A stretch of 64,000 bases of DNA from Nodularia sp. LEGE 06071 (GCF_015207755.1 NZ_JADEWH010000005.1:1-64000), one strand, 5' to 3'; shown: positions 44,124-54,398, counted from the first letter of the stretch. A program made the numbers and translations. Notes: generated from the letters alone by a model not told the origin.

Positions 44124-46010
44124 ATGAAATTCTCCTGGAGAGTCGCAGTACTCTGGACATTGCCTGCTTTGGTAATTGGCTTTTTCTTCTGGCAAGGGGC
44201 ATTTGCTAGCGCTCCTGCTGACATGAGTAGAAATGCAGCCAATACCCGCATGACCTATGGCCGCTTTCTGGAATACTTGGACGCTAACCGTGTTACCAGT
44301 GTGGATCTGTATGAAGGTGGTAGAACGGCAATTGTTGAAGCAAACGATCAAGATATCGAAAATCGTGTGCAACGGTGGCGGGTGGATCTGCCGATTAATT
44401 CTCCTGAGTTAATTACCAAGCTCAAAGAAAAAAACATTAGTTTTGATGCCCACCCCATGCGTAATGATGGCGCTATCTGGGGACTGTTGGGGAATCTCAT
44501 TTTTCCAATCTTATTGATTACTGGATTGTTCTTTTTGTTCCGTCGCTCTAGCAATATGCCCGGTGGCCCTGGTCAAGCGATGAACTTTGGCAAATCTAAG
44601 GCTCGTTTCCAAATGGAAGCCAAAACCGGAGTCAAATTTGACGACGTAGCAGGTATTGAAGAAGCTAAAGAAGAACTACAAGAAGTTGTTACCTTCCTCA
44701 AACAGCCAGAAAAGTTTACTGCTGTAGGCGCACGCATTCCTAAAGGTGTGTTGTTAATTGGTCCTCCAGGAACTGGTAAAACTTTACTAGCTAAGGCTAT
44801 ATCTGGGGAAGCTGGTGTTCCTTTCTTTAGTATTTCTGGTTCAGAATTTGTGGAAATGTTTGTGGGTGTGGGTGCATCCCGCGTCCGCGATTTGTTCAAG
44901 AAGGCTAAAGATAACGCTCCTTGTATCATCTTTATTGATGAAATCGATGCTGTGGGACGGCAAAGGGGTGCTGGTATTGGTGGCGGTAATGACGAAAGAG
45001 AGCAAACTCTCAACCAATTGCTCACCGAAATGGATGGCTTTGAAGGCAATACAGGGATTATTATTATTGCTGCCACCAACCGTCCTGATGTCCTAGACTC
45101 AGCATTGTTGCGTCCCGGTCGTTTTGACCGCCAAATCACTGTTGATGCACCTGATATTAAAGGGCGTTTGGAAGTCTTACAAGTTCACTCCCGGAATAAG
45201 AAACTTGACCCTACTGTATCTTTAGATGCGATCGCTCGTCGCACTCCTGGTTTCACTGGTGCTGATTTAGCTAACTTGCTCAACGAAGCCGCAATTCTCA
45301 CCGCTAGAAGGCGCAAAGAAGCAATCACCATCCACGAAATTGATGATGCAGTGGATCGGGTAGTTGCGGGTATGGAAGGAACTCCATTGGTAGACAGCAA
45401 GAGCAAGCGCTTGATTGCTTACCATGAAGTCGGACACGCTTTAGTCGGGACTTTGTTAAAAGAACATGACCCCGTGCAGAAAGTGACTCTGATTCCACGC
45501 GGACAAGCACAGGGTTTAACTTGGTTTACTCCCAACGAAGAACAAGGATTAATTTCCCGTTCTCAACTCAAAGCTAGAATTACTGGTGCTTTGGGTGGAC
45601 GCGCTGCTGAAGAAGTCGTCTTTGGCGCTGCGGAAGTCACAACTGGCGCGGGTGGAGACTTGCAGCAGTTATCAGGAATGGCTCGCCAAATGGTTACCCG
45701 CTTCGGGATGTCCGACTTAGGGCCGCTGTCACTGGAAAGCCAACAAGGTGAAGTATTCTTGGGTCGTGATTGGACAACCCGGTCTGAGTATTCGGAATCC
45801 ATTGCAGCGCGAATTGATGCTCAAGTCCGCGAAATCGTGGAAAAATGCTACGACAACGCTAAACAAATTATGCGTGATCATCGTACTGTGTGCGATCGCT
45901 TAGTAGATTTGCTCATCGAAAAAGAAACCATTGACGGCGAAGAATTCCGCCAAATTGTGGCTGAGTACGCTGAAGTACCTGATAAAGCTCAGTTTGTACC
46001 ACAACTGTAA
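44124..46010 (+). CDS. ftsH: ATP-dependent zinc metalloprotease FtsH (FtsH2-like)
   Basis: A 628-residue membrane-anchored AAA+ protease. Membrane segments at about 7-28 and 115-135 flank a thylakoid-lumenal domain. The AAA domain has Walker A GPPGTGKT (about 212), Walker [16 protein letters not shown] and the arginine-finger region RPGRFDR. The protease domain has zinc motif HEVGH (about 433) and a downstream Asp ligand. The sequence matches the FtsH2/Slr0228-like group that removes damaged D1 during photosystem II repair (assigned from family memory). The gene is followed by a perfect terminator at 46038. Confidence 0.95.
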   Translation: MKFSWRVAVLWTLPALVIGFFFWQGAFASAPADMSRNAANTRMTYGRFLEYLDANRVTSVDLYEGGRTAIVEANDQDIENRVQRWRVDLPINSPELITKLKEKNISFDAHPMRNDGAIWGLLGNLIFPILLITGLFFLFRRSSNMPGGPGQAMNFGKSKARFQMEAKTGVKFDDVAGIEEAKEELQEVVTFLKQPEKFTAVGARIPKGVLLIGPPGTGKTLLAKAISGEAGVPFFSISGSEFVEMFVGVGASRVRDLFKKAKDNAPCIIFIDEIDAVGRQRGAGIGGGNDEREQTLNQLLTEMDGFEGNTGIIIIAATNRPDVLDSALLRPGRFDRQITVDAPDIKGRLEVLQVHSRNKKLDPTVSLDAIARRTPGFTGADLANLLNEAAILTARRRKEAITIHEIDDAVDRVVAGMEGTPLVDSKSKRLIAYHEVGHALVGTLLKEHDPVQKVTLIPRGQAQGLTWFTPNEEQGLISRSQLKARITGALGGRAAEEVVFGAAEVTTGAGGDLQQLSGMARQMVTRFGMSDLGPLSLESQQGEVFLGRDWTTRSEYSESIAARIDAQVREIVEKCYDNAKQIMRDHRTVCDRLVDLLIEKETIDGEEFRQIVAEYAEVPDKAQFVPQL

Positions 46011-46037
46011 GGTTTTGAATTGAATTTGAGATTAATG

Positions 46038-46066
46038 GGGATGGTTGATACCATCCCTATTTTTTT
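46038..46066 (+). terminator. ftsH terminator
   Basis: GGGATGGT (46038-46045) pairs perfectly with ACCATCCC (46050-46057) around TGAT, and seven T follow. It lies 28 bp after the ftsH stop. Confidence 0.85.
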
Positions 46067-46190
46067 ACTAACGATAAACACACGAAAACTCATCAAATAA
46101 AATGATTTATGAATGGAATTTTTTAAACGAACCGCAGAGACGCAGAGAGCGCAGAGGGGGAGAAAAGGAGGTGTTCATATCTTAAATTAA

Positions 46191-47777
46191 CTAACCTCTT
46201 TTCTTAAACCAGCGCACAATTTTATCAGCACAATTATTAAAAAAATGTTCAGTCAGCGTATCTTCACCACCCCAGGCTGGAATTTTTGCCCCCAATCTCG
46301 TCAAAAAATCATAGACAATAAATTGAGCGAGTTTGCTTCTTTTTCCAGTCGCTGAATAAATCATCTGGCAAGGATAAGCTAAAGTCCCAAAAGTAGGAAT
46401 TAAACCTACAATCAATGCTAACCAAGGGACTTCTTTACCTTCCCTGGCTTCTTGGATCATTCTCCAAGATGTGTAGATAGTCCTATATGCTGGACCGCCA
46501 ACGGCTAACCAAATTATCACTACTATTTCATTAATAAATCCCGCAGAATATAATATTGGTAATATTAAAATTTCTAGAACTTTGAAAAATCCTTTAATGC
46601 TCAGATGAACCCCAAAATCAGTTAAATAAGCACTGGCATTTTCACTGGATAAACGTGTACAAAGATCATCAGCTTCTTCAGGTTTGAGTTGACCACGTTG
46701 TTGCCAAGCCAGAATTCTACTAGAGACGTAATCTCTAGCAATTTGTAATCTATAACGCTGAGAAAATATAAATTTTCCCAACTGCTTAACTAATTTTTTG
46801 TAATGAATGCTTTTTAATTTCCAAACTATTTTTAATGGCAGAGAAATTATCAGTAATTTAAAGCCTCTACTAATTATTTCACCTACCTCACGTATATACC
46901 AAATCAAAGGATATTCAGAAAACCATTTAGCCTGTTCTTCGGTGATATAACCTTTATGTAATTGATACTTAATGCTTCTATGAAACCTCCTCATTGATTT
47001 CCATTTTTTTTGATGATATTCGAGATGCTCAACCTGCTCTAATATTTCTAAATATTCTTCAATCCCTAGTTTGTCTTCTAACTTGACTTTTTCTTGAGAT
47101 ATATATTGTTTTAATTTCCTAATATCAACATCATCAAATAATGGGTTGCCATGTTTAAATGCCTTTGGTAAATAAAACGAAAAAAGGGTGAAAAAATTTA
47201 TCGGAAATAATGCCGGAACACCAGACTCGCAATCTATAAAAACAAAAACATATTTTCCGTCTGTACGACTTTCTAATAAAAAATTATTTAAAGCGGTGGG
47301 ACTACCTTTACCAGCCTGCCAAACCAGACCATCAAAGCCAGACTCAATCAGTCTTTTTTGCAAAGGTATCATAATAACGTGAACTAACTCATGTAACTCT
47401 TCACCTTGATTTTGGTTGAAAGGTTGGTGTAGTTCAACGTGTCTTCCTTGAATAAATTCTGTATCTAGTTGATAGGCTTGAAATTCTTCATTCCATCCCA
47501 TCTCGAATGCGTCCGCAACCCTGAGTTGAGAATCAAACCAAAATTTAACCAGTTTCTTTAATATTTTGCGGCGATAGTAAGCACAGCTTAAAGCGTTTTT
47601 GTTCCAAACGTAAGGATTAGGAACGCCAAAGAAAAAATAATGAATTAAGTTGGCTATCTTGTCCTCAAAGAAGATTTTTCTAGCAATAGAACCTGCGGGT
47701 GTATTAACTAAAAAAACTTGTCCTGATCTACCTGCACCCAATAACTTTGACTGGGAAGGCTCTTTAATATCTACCAT
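46191..47777 (-). CDS. Kinase-like membrane protein, unknown role
   Basis: A 528-residue protein. The N-terminus has a kinase-like glycine loop (LLGAGRSGQVFLVNTPAGS) followed by IARKIFF, where Lys would be the ATP-binding residue. Further on is LNNFLLES...YVFVFIDCESG, which resembles the N/D catalytic and metal region of ABC1/Kdo-type atypical kinases. A basic middle follows, and the last third is hydrophobic (FKVLEILILPILYSAGFINE, VVIIWLAVGGPAYR, ALIVGLIPTFGTLAYP) with at least three helices. Family unassigned. It may phosphorylate a lipid or small molecule at the membrane. Convergent with ftsH. Confidence 0.7.
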   Translation of the reverse strand: MVDIKEPSQSKLLGAGRSGQVFLVNTPAGSIARKIFFEDKIANLIHYFFFGVPNPYVWNKNALSCAYYRRKILKKLVKFWFDSQLRVADAFEMGWNEEFQAYQLDTEFIQGRHVELHQPFNQNQGEELHELVHVIMIPLQKRLIESGFDGLVWQAGKGSPTALNNFLLESRTDGKYVFVFIDCESGVPALFPINFFTLFSFYLPKAFKHGNPLFDDVDIRKLKQYISQEKVKLEDKLGIEEYLEILEQVEHLEYHQKKWKSMRRFHRSIKYQLHKGYITEEQAKWFSEYPLIWYIREVGEIISRGFKLLIISLPLKIVWKLKSIHYKKLVKQLGKFIFSQRYRLQIARDYVSSRILAWQQRGQLKPEEADDLCTRLSSENASAYLTDFGVHLSIKGFFKVLEILILPILYSAGFINEIVVIIWLAVGGPAYRTIYTSWRMIQEAREGKEVPWLALIVGLIPTFGTLAYPCQMIYSATGKRSKLAQFIVYDFLTRLGAKIPAWGGEDTLTEHFFNNCADKIVRWFKKRG

Positions 47778-47870
47778 TTGAGGTTTTACAATAAATTTTG
47801 ATCAACATCGCTCGCTGAGTAAGCACAAGTGTATATTATATGAAAGAATTATTGGGAGGAATCAATCGTC

Positions 47871-48428
47871 ATGAACGTGATTGTGGCTAAGTGGACGATT
47901 GACGAATATCACAGCATGATTGACGCTGGTATTTTAGATGAGCGCAAGGTGGAATTGCTGGAAGGAGAAATTGTCGAAATGTCGCCAGAAGGAGAACCCC
48001 ATGCTTATTGTAGTGATGAAGCTGGTGAATTTTTAGCAAAGTTGTTGAGTGATCGCGCTAAAATTCGTCATGCTAAACCCATTACCCTACCCAACGACTC
48101 GGAACCAGAACCTGATCTGGCAATTGTTCAACGTTTAGGACGGGAGTATCGAGAACATCATCCCTATCCAGAGAATATTTACTGGTTAATTGAGTATGCT
48201 AACTCTAGTTTAGAGAAAGATTTAGAGCTAAAAAGCAAAATCTACGCCGCAGCAGGTATTTTAGAATATTGGGTTGTAAATCTCAAAAAGTTACATTTAG
48301 TGGTGTTTAGAGACATCCTAGATGGAGAATATGCGACAAAACAAACCTTGTCTACAGGAAGAATTCAACCACTGGCATTTCCAGATATTTCTATTTCTGT
48401 GGAACAGATATGCGATCGCAATCAGTAA
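47871..48428 (+). CDS. Uma2-family (DUF820) putative endonuclease
   Basis: A 185-residue protein with the PD-(D/E)xK-like Uma2 pattern: WTIDEYHSMIDAGILDERKV, ELLEGEIVEMSPEGEPH, SEPEPDLAIVQRLGREY (catalytic Asp), and IEYANSSLEKDLELKSKIYA with ILEYWVVNL. Uma2 proteins are very numerous in cyanobacteria and are thought to be restriction-type nucleases, though most have no known role. The start has GGGAGGAATC upstream. It stands alone beside repeats. Confidence 0.85.
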   Translation: MNVIVAKWTIDEYHSMIDAGILDERKVELLEGEIVEMSPEGEPHAYCSDEAGEFLAKLLSDRAKIRHAKPITLPNDSEPEPDLAIVQRLGREYREHHPYPENIYWLIEYANSSLEKDLELKSKIYAAAGILEYWVVNLKKLHLVVFRDILDGEYATKQTLSTGRIQPLAFPDISISVEQICDRNQ

Positions 48429-48457
48429 ACAGTAAGCCTCAAGACTGATAATTGATT

Positions 48458-48604
48458 AGGACTTATGCACAAATTACGGAATAACTAACCACAGAGACGC
48501 AGAGAACACAGAGGAATGAGAGTTTGAGAGAGTTTTTGCGTCAATCCTGACTGATAACTGATAACTGATAACTGAACAGGGACGGTGTAAACCATCCCCA
48601 TTGT
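48458..48604. repeat. Dispersed and heptamer repeats
   Basis: AGGACTTATGC (48458-48468) is a variant of the MITE terminus seen at 57050. CCACAGAGACGCAGAGAACA (about 48487-48506) is a dispersed repeat. CTGATAA tandem copies run at 48549-48575. GGGACGGT/ACCATCCC (48579-48598) forms a hairpin just after the pepP stop. Confidence 0.7.
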
Positions 48605-49915
48605 TTATCGTTCCACTTCAGCTACTTCTTTGGGAACCCCAGCCGTTAACACTTCATAACCTGTAGGTGTCACCAAAACATCATCTTCAATGCGAATCCC
48701 AATCCCTACCCAGCGGGGGTCAGTTTCTGGTTGGTCTTCTGCTAATTTGGTATCTGGAACTATATAAAGTCCTGGTTCCACTGTCAACACTTGACCTGGT
48801 TGCAAAATCTGCGGTTTATCTTCACCGTGTTGGTAAACTCCCACATCGTGAACATCCAAACCTAACCAGTGACTGGTGCGGTGCATATAATAAGGTTTAT
48901 ATTTTTCTTCCTCAATTAACTTGTCAATTTCGCCTTTGAGGATGCCAAGTTCTACTAGTCCTTCAGTGATGACACGTACTGCTGCATCGTGAACGGCGTT
49001 AAAAGTATTACCGGGTTTGATTTGAGCGATCGCCTGTTTTTGAGCCTCTAAAACAATCTCATACAATGTTTTTTGCTCTGGTGTAAACTTACCACCTACG
49101 GGAAATGTCCGGGTAATATCAGAGTTGTAATAACCATAAGCACAACCAGCATCAATCAATAGCAATTCCTGATCCTGCATTTGTCGATGATTTTCGATGT
49201 AATGTAATACGCAGGCATTCACACCAGAAGCCACAATCGAAGGATAAGCTGGCCCCATCCCACCCCGTAGCCTAAAAATATGTTCTATTTCCGCCTGGAT
49301 TTCGTACTCATAACGTCCGGGTGCGGTCACTTCCCTCGCGCGATTATGTGCTTCCACAGCAATTTTAGCCGCTTGGCGCATCAATTCTAATTCTGCTTCA
49401 CTTTTCACCAATCTCATACTGCTGAGAATAGTTCCAGTATCTTCAATACCAGTTGGTCCCGTGCCACGCTTGGGATAAGTCCGCAGTAGACTTTGGTAAT
49501 GTCCGAGGATGGTATCATTAAAACTGCGATCGCGTCCTAAATGATAGTAAATGCGATCAGATTTTTCCAAATATTGGGGCAACTTTTCATCTAGTTCAGC
49601 AATCGGGTAAGCTGCATCTGCACCATACATTTCCTTGGCTGCATCCACCCCGCAAAGGTAACCAGTCCAAACTTCCTTTTCTCGATCCTTCGGCTGGACA
49701 AACAACACAAACCGATGTTCTGCATGGTGTGGCGCTAAAACTGCGACTGCTTGCGGTTCATTAAACCCAGTTAGATAGAAAAAATCACTGTCCTGACGAT
49801 AAGTGTATTCCACATCGTTGTGCATGACTGCCATTGGCGCACTGCGAAAAATCCCAGTACCATTACCAATTTTTGCCATTAAGCGATCGCGACGTTGCTG
49901 ATATTCTGCTTGCAT
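48605..49915 (-). CDS. pepP: Xaa-Pro aminopeptidase (aminopeptidase P)
   Basis: A 436-residue M24B metallopeptidase that removes N-terminal residues before proline. The N-terminal creatinase-like domain is MQAEYQQRRDRLMAKIGNGT..., FFYLTGFNEP. The C-terminal pita-bread domain carries the dimetal ligands: LLIDAGCAYGYYNSDITRTF (two Asp), the His in MHRTSHWLGLDVHD, and the Glu in LTVEPGLYI and GIRIEDDVLV. All ligands present, length normal, so active. It is monocistronic and convergent with the Uma2 gene. Confidence 0.95.
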   Translation of the reverse strand: MQAEYQQRRDRLMAKIGNGTGIFRSAPMAVMHNDVEYTYRQDSDFFYLTGFNEPQAVAVLAPHHAEHRFVLFVQPKDREKEVWTGYLCGVDAAKEMYGADAAYPIAELDEKLPQYLEKSDRIYYHLGRDRSFNDTILGHYQSLLRTYPKRGTGPTGIEDTGTILSSMRLVKSEAELELMRQAAKIAVEAHNRAREVTAPGRYEYEIQAEIEHIFRLRGGMGPAYPSIVASGVNACVLHYIENHRQMQDQELLLIDAGCAYGYYNSDITRTFPVGGKFTPEQKTLYEIVLEAQKQAIAQIKPGNTFNAVHDAAVRVITEGLVELGILKGEIDKLIEEEKYKPYYMHRTSHWLGLDVHDVGVYQHGEDKPQILQPGQVLTVEPGLYIVPDTKLAEDQPETDPRWVGIGIRIEDDVLVTPTGYEVLTAGVPKEVAEVER

Positions 49916-50359
49916 AAGTAATCAATTTGTAAGTTTTAGTATTATTCTACACTTTAGGCAGCTTTGTACTAGGAAAAGTTGTGTCTAATTTCCATTATCT
50001 TAGCCAATATTTATTTGATTACTAGCTTACACGCCAATCAACATCTGTGTTAAGCTCAATCGCCGGATTTTTTATGTAGTTAAAATAACAAGTTTTTCCA
50101 GAAAATGACCCGCTATTTAAATATATATTTTTCGTCATAATCCATCCAACAAATATCAATCTATTGTCTATAAATCATGATAATTTACTCAAAAATTAAA
50201 AACATAAACAAAAACTCTAAATGTATAAGAAGACTGACAATTATTAAAAATAAATGTTTATAAAGAAATATTGAAATCATAAAAAAAGTTTTTTAATTAC
50301 AGAACTTAATTAAATAAAAAAGGTAAAACTTATATGACAACAAGTCATAAAAATACACT
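49916..50359. other. AT-rich intergenic region
   Basis: 444 bp upstream of both pepP and the FG-GAP protein. Very AT-rich (long A/T runs at 50150-50300) with no ORF I trust or obvious hairpin; it holds the promoters of both genes. Confidence 0.5.
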
Positions 50360-51586
50360 ATGCCTACTTCTGGATTTGAGCAGACAATAAAGAATTCATT
50401 TGATGAATCTTTGGCAAAATCGGCGTTTTTATTATCTGAGTCTTCCCCAGAATTAAATACTACTTTACCCAGTAGTAGTAGCTCCTCCCAATTAAACAAT
50501 ACAGCCACAATCTCCAATTTATTTGGAGGCTCAAACCCCAACCCGAATCCTTACTTAACCAGTGCAGCGATAGTTCCTGATTTCAACGCTGATGGCAAAA
50601 CAGACAAACTTTGGGTAAATGCTGAAACAGGTGAAATCATCGTTCGCCTGATGGATGGAACAAGGATTATCGAAGAAGCTTCCTTGGGTCAATATGACCT
50701 ATCATCGATGTCTTATAACATTGCCGACTTCAACGGTGATGGCAAAACTGATTTCTTGTTGCGTAATCAAGCAACAGGTGAGAATCGGCTTGTACTAATG
50801 GATGGCACAAGAATAGCTAATACCGTGGCACTGGAAACAGTTGACCCCAATTGGACAGCTAGCATTGGCGATTTCAATGGCGATCGCAAGACCGATATTT
50901 TCTGGCATAATGCTCAAAGCGGTCAAAATGCTATCTGGACAATGGATGGCACTACAGTTATTGACGCAGCGGTTCTAGAAGTCACAGACGCATCATTTGC
51001 TCCCACTATTGTTGATTTCGACGGTAATGGTAAGAGTGATGTCTTCTGGCGCAATCAAACAACCGGTGAGAACAAAGTTTGGTTCATGGATGGTACGAAC
51101 AAGACTGACTTCACGCTGCAATCGCAAGACGCAGGCTGGGACTTTACACTAGGTGATTTCAATGGTGACTTTAGAACTGATTTACTGTGGCGCAACAGTG
51201 AAACAGGTGAGAACAAGATTTGGACAATGAATGGTATTTTTGTCACTGAAGGTGCGCTAGCAACACGAGACTCATCCTGGACATCTTCTATTGGTGACTT
51301 CAATGGCGATGGTAAGACTGATATCTTCTGGAATAATCAGGTAACTGGTGAGAACACCGCCTGGTTAATGGATGGTACAGCAGTCAGTACTGAAGCTTTC
51401 CTACCAAGCATTGCTCCTGGTTTGACCCCATCATTGGGTGACTTCGATGGTAATGGCACAACTGATATCTACTGGCGTGATGGGCAAACAGGTGTAGATA
51501 GAATTTGGTCTATGAATGGCACAACAGCAACTGAGTCTTTTGTTGCTGAAGAAAATAGACTTAGCCCACAATGGTTCACTGCCTAA
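50360..51586 (+). CDS. FG-GAP/VCBS repeat protein (seven repeats)
   Basis: A 408-residue acidic protein. After a Ser-rich linker (residues about 45-60) it has seven repeats of about 46 residues, each with a Ca-binding-type loop: DFNADGKTD, DFNGDGKTD, DFNGDRKTD, DFDGNGKSD, DFNGDFRTD, DFNGDGKTD, DFDGNGTTD, followed by (L/I)(F/L)WRN and (T)GEN...W.MDGT. This gives a beta-propeller of the integrin/FG-GAP type. No classical signal peptide; export may be by another route, as is common for such cyanobacterial surface proteins. Probable role is adhesion or matrix binding. The terminator is at 51633. Confidence 0.85.
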   Translation: MPTSGFEQTIKNSFDESLAKSAFLLSESSPELNTTLPSSSSSSQLNNTATISNLFGGSNPNPNPYLTSAAIVPDFNADGKTDKLWVNAETGEIIVRLMDGTRIIEEASLGQYDLSSMSYNIADFNGDGKTDFLLRNQATGENRLVLMDGTRIANTVALETVDPNWTASIGDFNGDRKTDIFWHNAQSGQNAIWTMDGTTVIDAAVLEVTDASFAPTIVDFDGNGKSDVFWRNQTTGENKVWFMDGTNKTDFTLQSQDAGWDFTLGDFNGDFRTDLLWRNSETGENKIWTMNGIFVTEGALATRDSSWTSSIGDFNGDGKTDIFWNNQVTGENTAWLMDGTAVSTEAFLPSIAPGLTPSLGDFDGNGTTDIYWRDGQTGVDRIWSMNGTTATESFVAEENRLSPQWFTA

Positions 51587-51632
51587 GACTAATTTTTGAA
51601 TAGCAATAGTCTAAAATTATAGCGATTTCTAG

Positions 51633-51658
51633 TAGGGGCAATTCATGAATTGCCCCTA
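51633..51658. terminator. Bidirectional palindromic terminator
   Basis: A perfect 26-bp palindrome running from TAGGGGCAATT at 51633 to AATTGCCCCTA ending at 51658, then TTTAATT. It separates the convergent FG-GAP and MBL-fold genes. Confidence 0.8.
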
Positions 51659-51712
51659 TTTAATTACTATATCAAAGTTAATTTTTCCAGTGTCAAGCGT
51701 AGAATCAGAACT

Positions 51713-52480
51713 TTAAAATTTGTAGCTTAAAAGCTGAATCTCACTATTTTGCGGGAGATTACTAGAGCTAACAGTAATAGTATCAGTATTACCCCGACGT
51801 ACTGTCATGCCCTGCATCAAGCCAAGAAATTCATCCACTGGCGAAATATCACATTTAGCCGCATCAGCAGCTTGTGTCCGGTAGTGAGTGGGAATCACCA
51901 ATTTCGGATTTAACACCCTAGTGGCTTGCATGGCTTCTTGGGCATTATACGCTTTATCACTGCCTCCGACTGGGATTAATGCCACATCTGGACGACCCAT
52001 GAGGATTCTTTGTTCAGTGGAAATAGGTGCAGCAGCGCCTCCTAAATGTAGGATATTAATTCCCCCTTGCTGCCAACTCCAAGCCGTATTGATGCCAAAT
52101 TGCCTACCACCTTTGCGGTCATGGTCTATGGCAATTCCCTGCAACTTAATACCTTCAAACTCGTAAGCACCTGGTGCATATACAAGCTTGGGGTTTCCCG
52201 GTAGTCCATCTACCGCACCTTCATCTAGCAATTGACTGCTAATTAGGACTAAATCCGCCTCGACTTTTGGTGGACGATAACCAGCTGTACAGCCAACCGT
52301 CTGAAAAGGATTGACAAGAATTCTTATCCCGCCACCAGTAAATAGAAAGCAAGTATGACCCAACCACTTAACTGATAAACCGCTAGATTGCGCGTTAGCT
52401 TTCAGGTGGGAACCCAAATTAGTCACCAGCGCTGTGACTAACCCCGCCCCAGCATAGCCCATCAACTGTCGTCGTTTCAT
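51713..52480 (-). CDS. Metallo-beta-lactamase-fold protein with degenerate metal motif and Tat-like signal
   Basis: A 255-residue protein. The N-terminus MKRRQLMGYAGAGLVTALV has twin Arg and a hydrophobic stretch, so a Tat-type signal or anchor is likely. The body resembles UlaG-like MBL proteins: VKWLGHTCFLFTGGGIRILV, GRPDVALIPVGG, and PKLVIPTHYRT. The hallmark HxHxDH is replaced by ISSQLLDEGAVD, and NPF stands where D-P-W is usual. Only the last His motif remains. The frame is intact. It could be a pseudoenzyme or use another chemistry. It starts 8 bp after trpG in the same direction, so it is likely co-transcribed. Confidence 0.8.
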   Translation of the reverse strand: MKRRQLMGYAGAGLVTALVTNLGSHLKANAQSSGLSVKWLGHTCFLFTGGGIRILVNPFQTVGCTAGYRPPKVEADLVLISSQLLDEGAVDGLPGNPKLVYAPGAYEFEGIKLQGIAIDHDRKGGRQFGINTAWSWQQGGINILHLGGAAAPISTEQRILMGRPDVALIPVGGSDKAYNAQEAMQATRVLNPKLVIPTHYRTQAADAAKCDISPVDEFLGLMQGMTVRRGNTDTITVSSSNLPQNSEIQLLSYKF

Positions 52481-52487
52481 GAATTAA

Positions 52488-53087
52488 TTACTCTCTCGAC
52501 TGTAATTGTTCCAGAAAGTTGCGTAATAACTGCTTTCCGGAAGATGTTAAAACACTCTCTGGATGAAACTGGACTCCTTGAATGTGAGGATAGTTCCGGT
52601 GTCGCACTCCCATAATGGTGCCATCTTCAACCCAAGCGGTGATTTCTAATACTTCTGGGCAGGTTTCACGGTCAATAACTAGACTATGATATCTGGTTGC
52701 GACCATCGGATTTTCTAATCCCTGGAAAACACCTACTCCAGTGTGAGACACTTGGGAAGTTTTACCATGCATCAAATCTGTAGCCGAAACGATTTTACCA
52801 CCAAATACTTGACCAATGCTTTGATGCCCCAAACACACACCCAAAATGGGTAAATTGTGACCTAGCTGTTTAATCAAATCTTGGGAGATACCGGCGTTTT
52901 CTGGACGACCAGGCCCAGGAGAAATGACTACAAGCTCTGGATTTAAGGCTCGAATTTCGTCTACTGTGATTTTGTCGTTACGAAAAACTTTTATATCTGA
53001 TGCCACAGGGAACTCTGCTGCTAGTTCTCCTAAATACTGCACCAAGTTATATGTAAAACTATCATAATTATCAATGACTATAATCAA
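52488..53087 (-). CDS. trpG: Anthranilate/aminodeoxychorismate synthase glutamine amidotransferase
   Basis: A 199-residue class I glutamine amidotransferase. The catalytic Cys is in [15 protein letters not shown] (about residue 80) and the His-Glu pair is in [12 protein letters not shown]-terminal [20 protein letters not shown] is typical of TrpG/PabA. It supplies ammonia to TrpE for tryptophan synthesis and, in organisms with a single copy, also to PabB for folate. It lies in the minus-strand cluster downstream of dgkA and ybeY, and the MBL-fold gene follows at 8 bp. Confidence 0.93.
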   Translation of the reverse strand: MIIVIDNYDSFTYNLVQYLGELAAEFPVASDIKVFRNDKITVDEIRALNPELVVISPGPGRPENAGISQDLIKQLGHNLPILGVCLGHQSIGQVFGGKIVSATDLMHGKTSQVSHTGVGVFQGLENPMVATRYHSLVIDRETCPEVLEITAWVEDGTIMGVRHRNYPHIQGVQFHPESVLTSSGKQLLRNFLEQLQSRE

Positions 53088-53243
53088 AGCCTATAACTCC
53101 TGGTTTCTATCACCCATACTATCTGTAGTCATTAATTATCGAACATTATCAGACATATAAACCGATGCCCAGGCAGAAGCCGACATCTACACAGTTTGTC
53201 CAGTTCTCAAATATTATCAGACAGGGTGGGATAACAAGCAAAC

Positions 53244-53699
53244 CTAGAACTTTGACATAATTAAAATCACCAGAGGCGGCAGCAAGAGCGTACCCGCAAC
53301 CAGTACAGCTACCAAGGCGGAGACAAGCACAGCACCAGCAGCGCAATCTTTGGCGATTTTGGCCAACTCATGATATGTCTGCTTCACTGTTAAGTCTACA
53401 AGGGACTCCACGGCTGTATTCAGTAATTCCAATGCCAACACTAAACCACTGGTGATCGCAATGACGGCAATTTCTACTGCTTGCAGATGCAAGAAAATGC
53501 TTAAGGCGATCGCCAAAGCACATACACTGAGGTGGATGCGAAAGTTGCGTTGAGTATGAAAACTGTAGCTGATTCCAGCCCAGGCATATTTAAAGCTAAT
53601 CAATAAATTAGAAGCAACTTGCCAGGAAAATTCCCGTTCTTTCTTGACGAGGGTTGGTAGGCAATTTGGTGTTGATGGAGGCGAAACTTGTTGGGACAT
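53244..53699 (-). CDS. dgkA: Diacylglycerol/undecaprenol kinase family membrane protein
   Basis: About 151 residues from ATG at 53699 (MSQQVSPPSTPNCLPT); an ATG at 53711 adds four. Three membrane helices: SFHTQRNFRIHLSVCALAIALSIFLHL, VEIAVIAITSGLVLALELLNTAVESLVDL and a C-terminal span. The ELLNTAVE motif with the ATP/Mg Glu is the DAGK signature. The longer N-terminus is normal for the cyanobacterial/Gram-positive undecaprenol-kinase type. It phosphorylates diacylglycerol or undecaprenol at the inner membrane. Second in line after ybeY. Confidence 0.9.
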   Translation of the reverse strand: MSQQVSPPSTPNCLPTLVKKEREFSWQVASNLLISFKYAWAGISYSFHTQRNFRIHLSVCALAIALSIFLHLQAVEIAVIAITSGLVLALELLNTAVESLVDLTVKQTYHELAKIAKDCAAGAVLVSALVAVLVAGTLLLPPLVILIMSKF

Positions 53700-53828
53700 A
53701 AGCCTAAACATAGAAGAATAAAGTAATTACAGAGGAATCTCACTGATCTTACGATTTTTGATGATGCAATCCAGTTTGAGGCAAGTTTCTACACAAGTAT
53801 TATAAACATTTACAGACATCAAGAATCT

Positions 53829-54359
53829 TTAATATTCTATGTCAATATCAATACTGATTGTCCTCAGCAATTCTACTTGCTGTTGGAGCATTTGCATCAA
53901 CTGCTCTTCATCTGGATGATCCCAACCCAACAAATGCAGTAGCCCGTGAGCGGTTAACCAAGCTAACTCGGTTCGCAAACTATGCCCTTGCTGTTGAGCT
54001 TGACGTTGAGCCGTATTTACCGAAATTACAATATCACCTAGATACAAAGGCGCAGCCAGCATTTCCGGACTGTGAGGAAAATTTACCTCCAATGCCGCAA
54101 AAGACAAAACATCTGTGGGTTGATCTTGATGACGATATTGAGCATTCAATGACTGAATTTCCGCGTCATCGGTCAAACGCAGCCCTATTTCATAACTTGG
54201 CGCTGGCGGCAGATGAGGGTGTAGCGTTTCCAACCAGCCATGAAACCAGTCTGACCAAGTTTCCGGAGAAATTCGAGTATGGTTATCCCCACAATCTATC
54301 GCTGCTTTTGGGGACGATTCGTAAAACAAATCCTGCACATCTAATTCAACTTGCACCAC
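53829..54359 (-). CDS. ybeY: rRNA maturation endoribonuclease YbeY
   Basis: A 176-residue zinc RNase involved in 16S rRNA 3' processing and ribosome quality control. The zinc motif is [11 protein letters not shown] near residue 137-147, preceded by ELAWLTA. Upstream is [13 protein letters not shown] and YLGDIVIS, the fold signature. Start GTG at 54359 (a second GTG follows immediately), with GAGGAG upstream. It lies between DUF3285 and dgkA in the minus-strand cluster, the usual neighbourhood in cyanobacteria. Confidence 0.93.
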   Translation of the reverse strand: MVQVELDVQDLFYESSPKAAIDCGDNHTRISPETWSDWFHGWLETLHPHLPPAPSYEIGLRLTDDAEIQSLNAQYRHQDQPTDVLSFAALEVNFPHSPEMLAAPLYLGDIVISVNTAQRQAQQQGHSLRTELAWLTAHGLLHLLGWDHPDEEQLMQMLQQQVELLRTISIDIDIEY

Positions 54360-54398
54360 CTATAAACTCTCCTCAAAGCTTTCGATTTTGGTTGGTTG

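Noticed and set aside
44573-45139. 188-residue minus-strand ORF opposite ftsH
   Set aside because: Antisense shadow of the AAA domain of ftsH.
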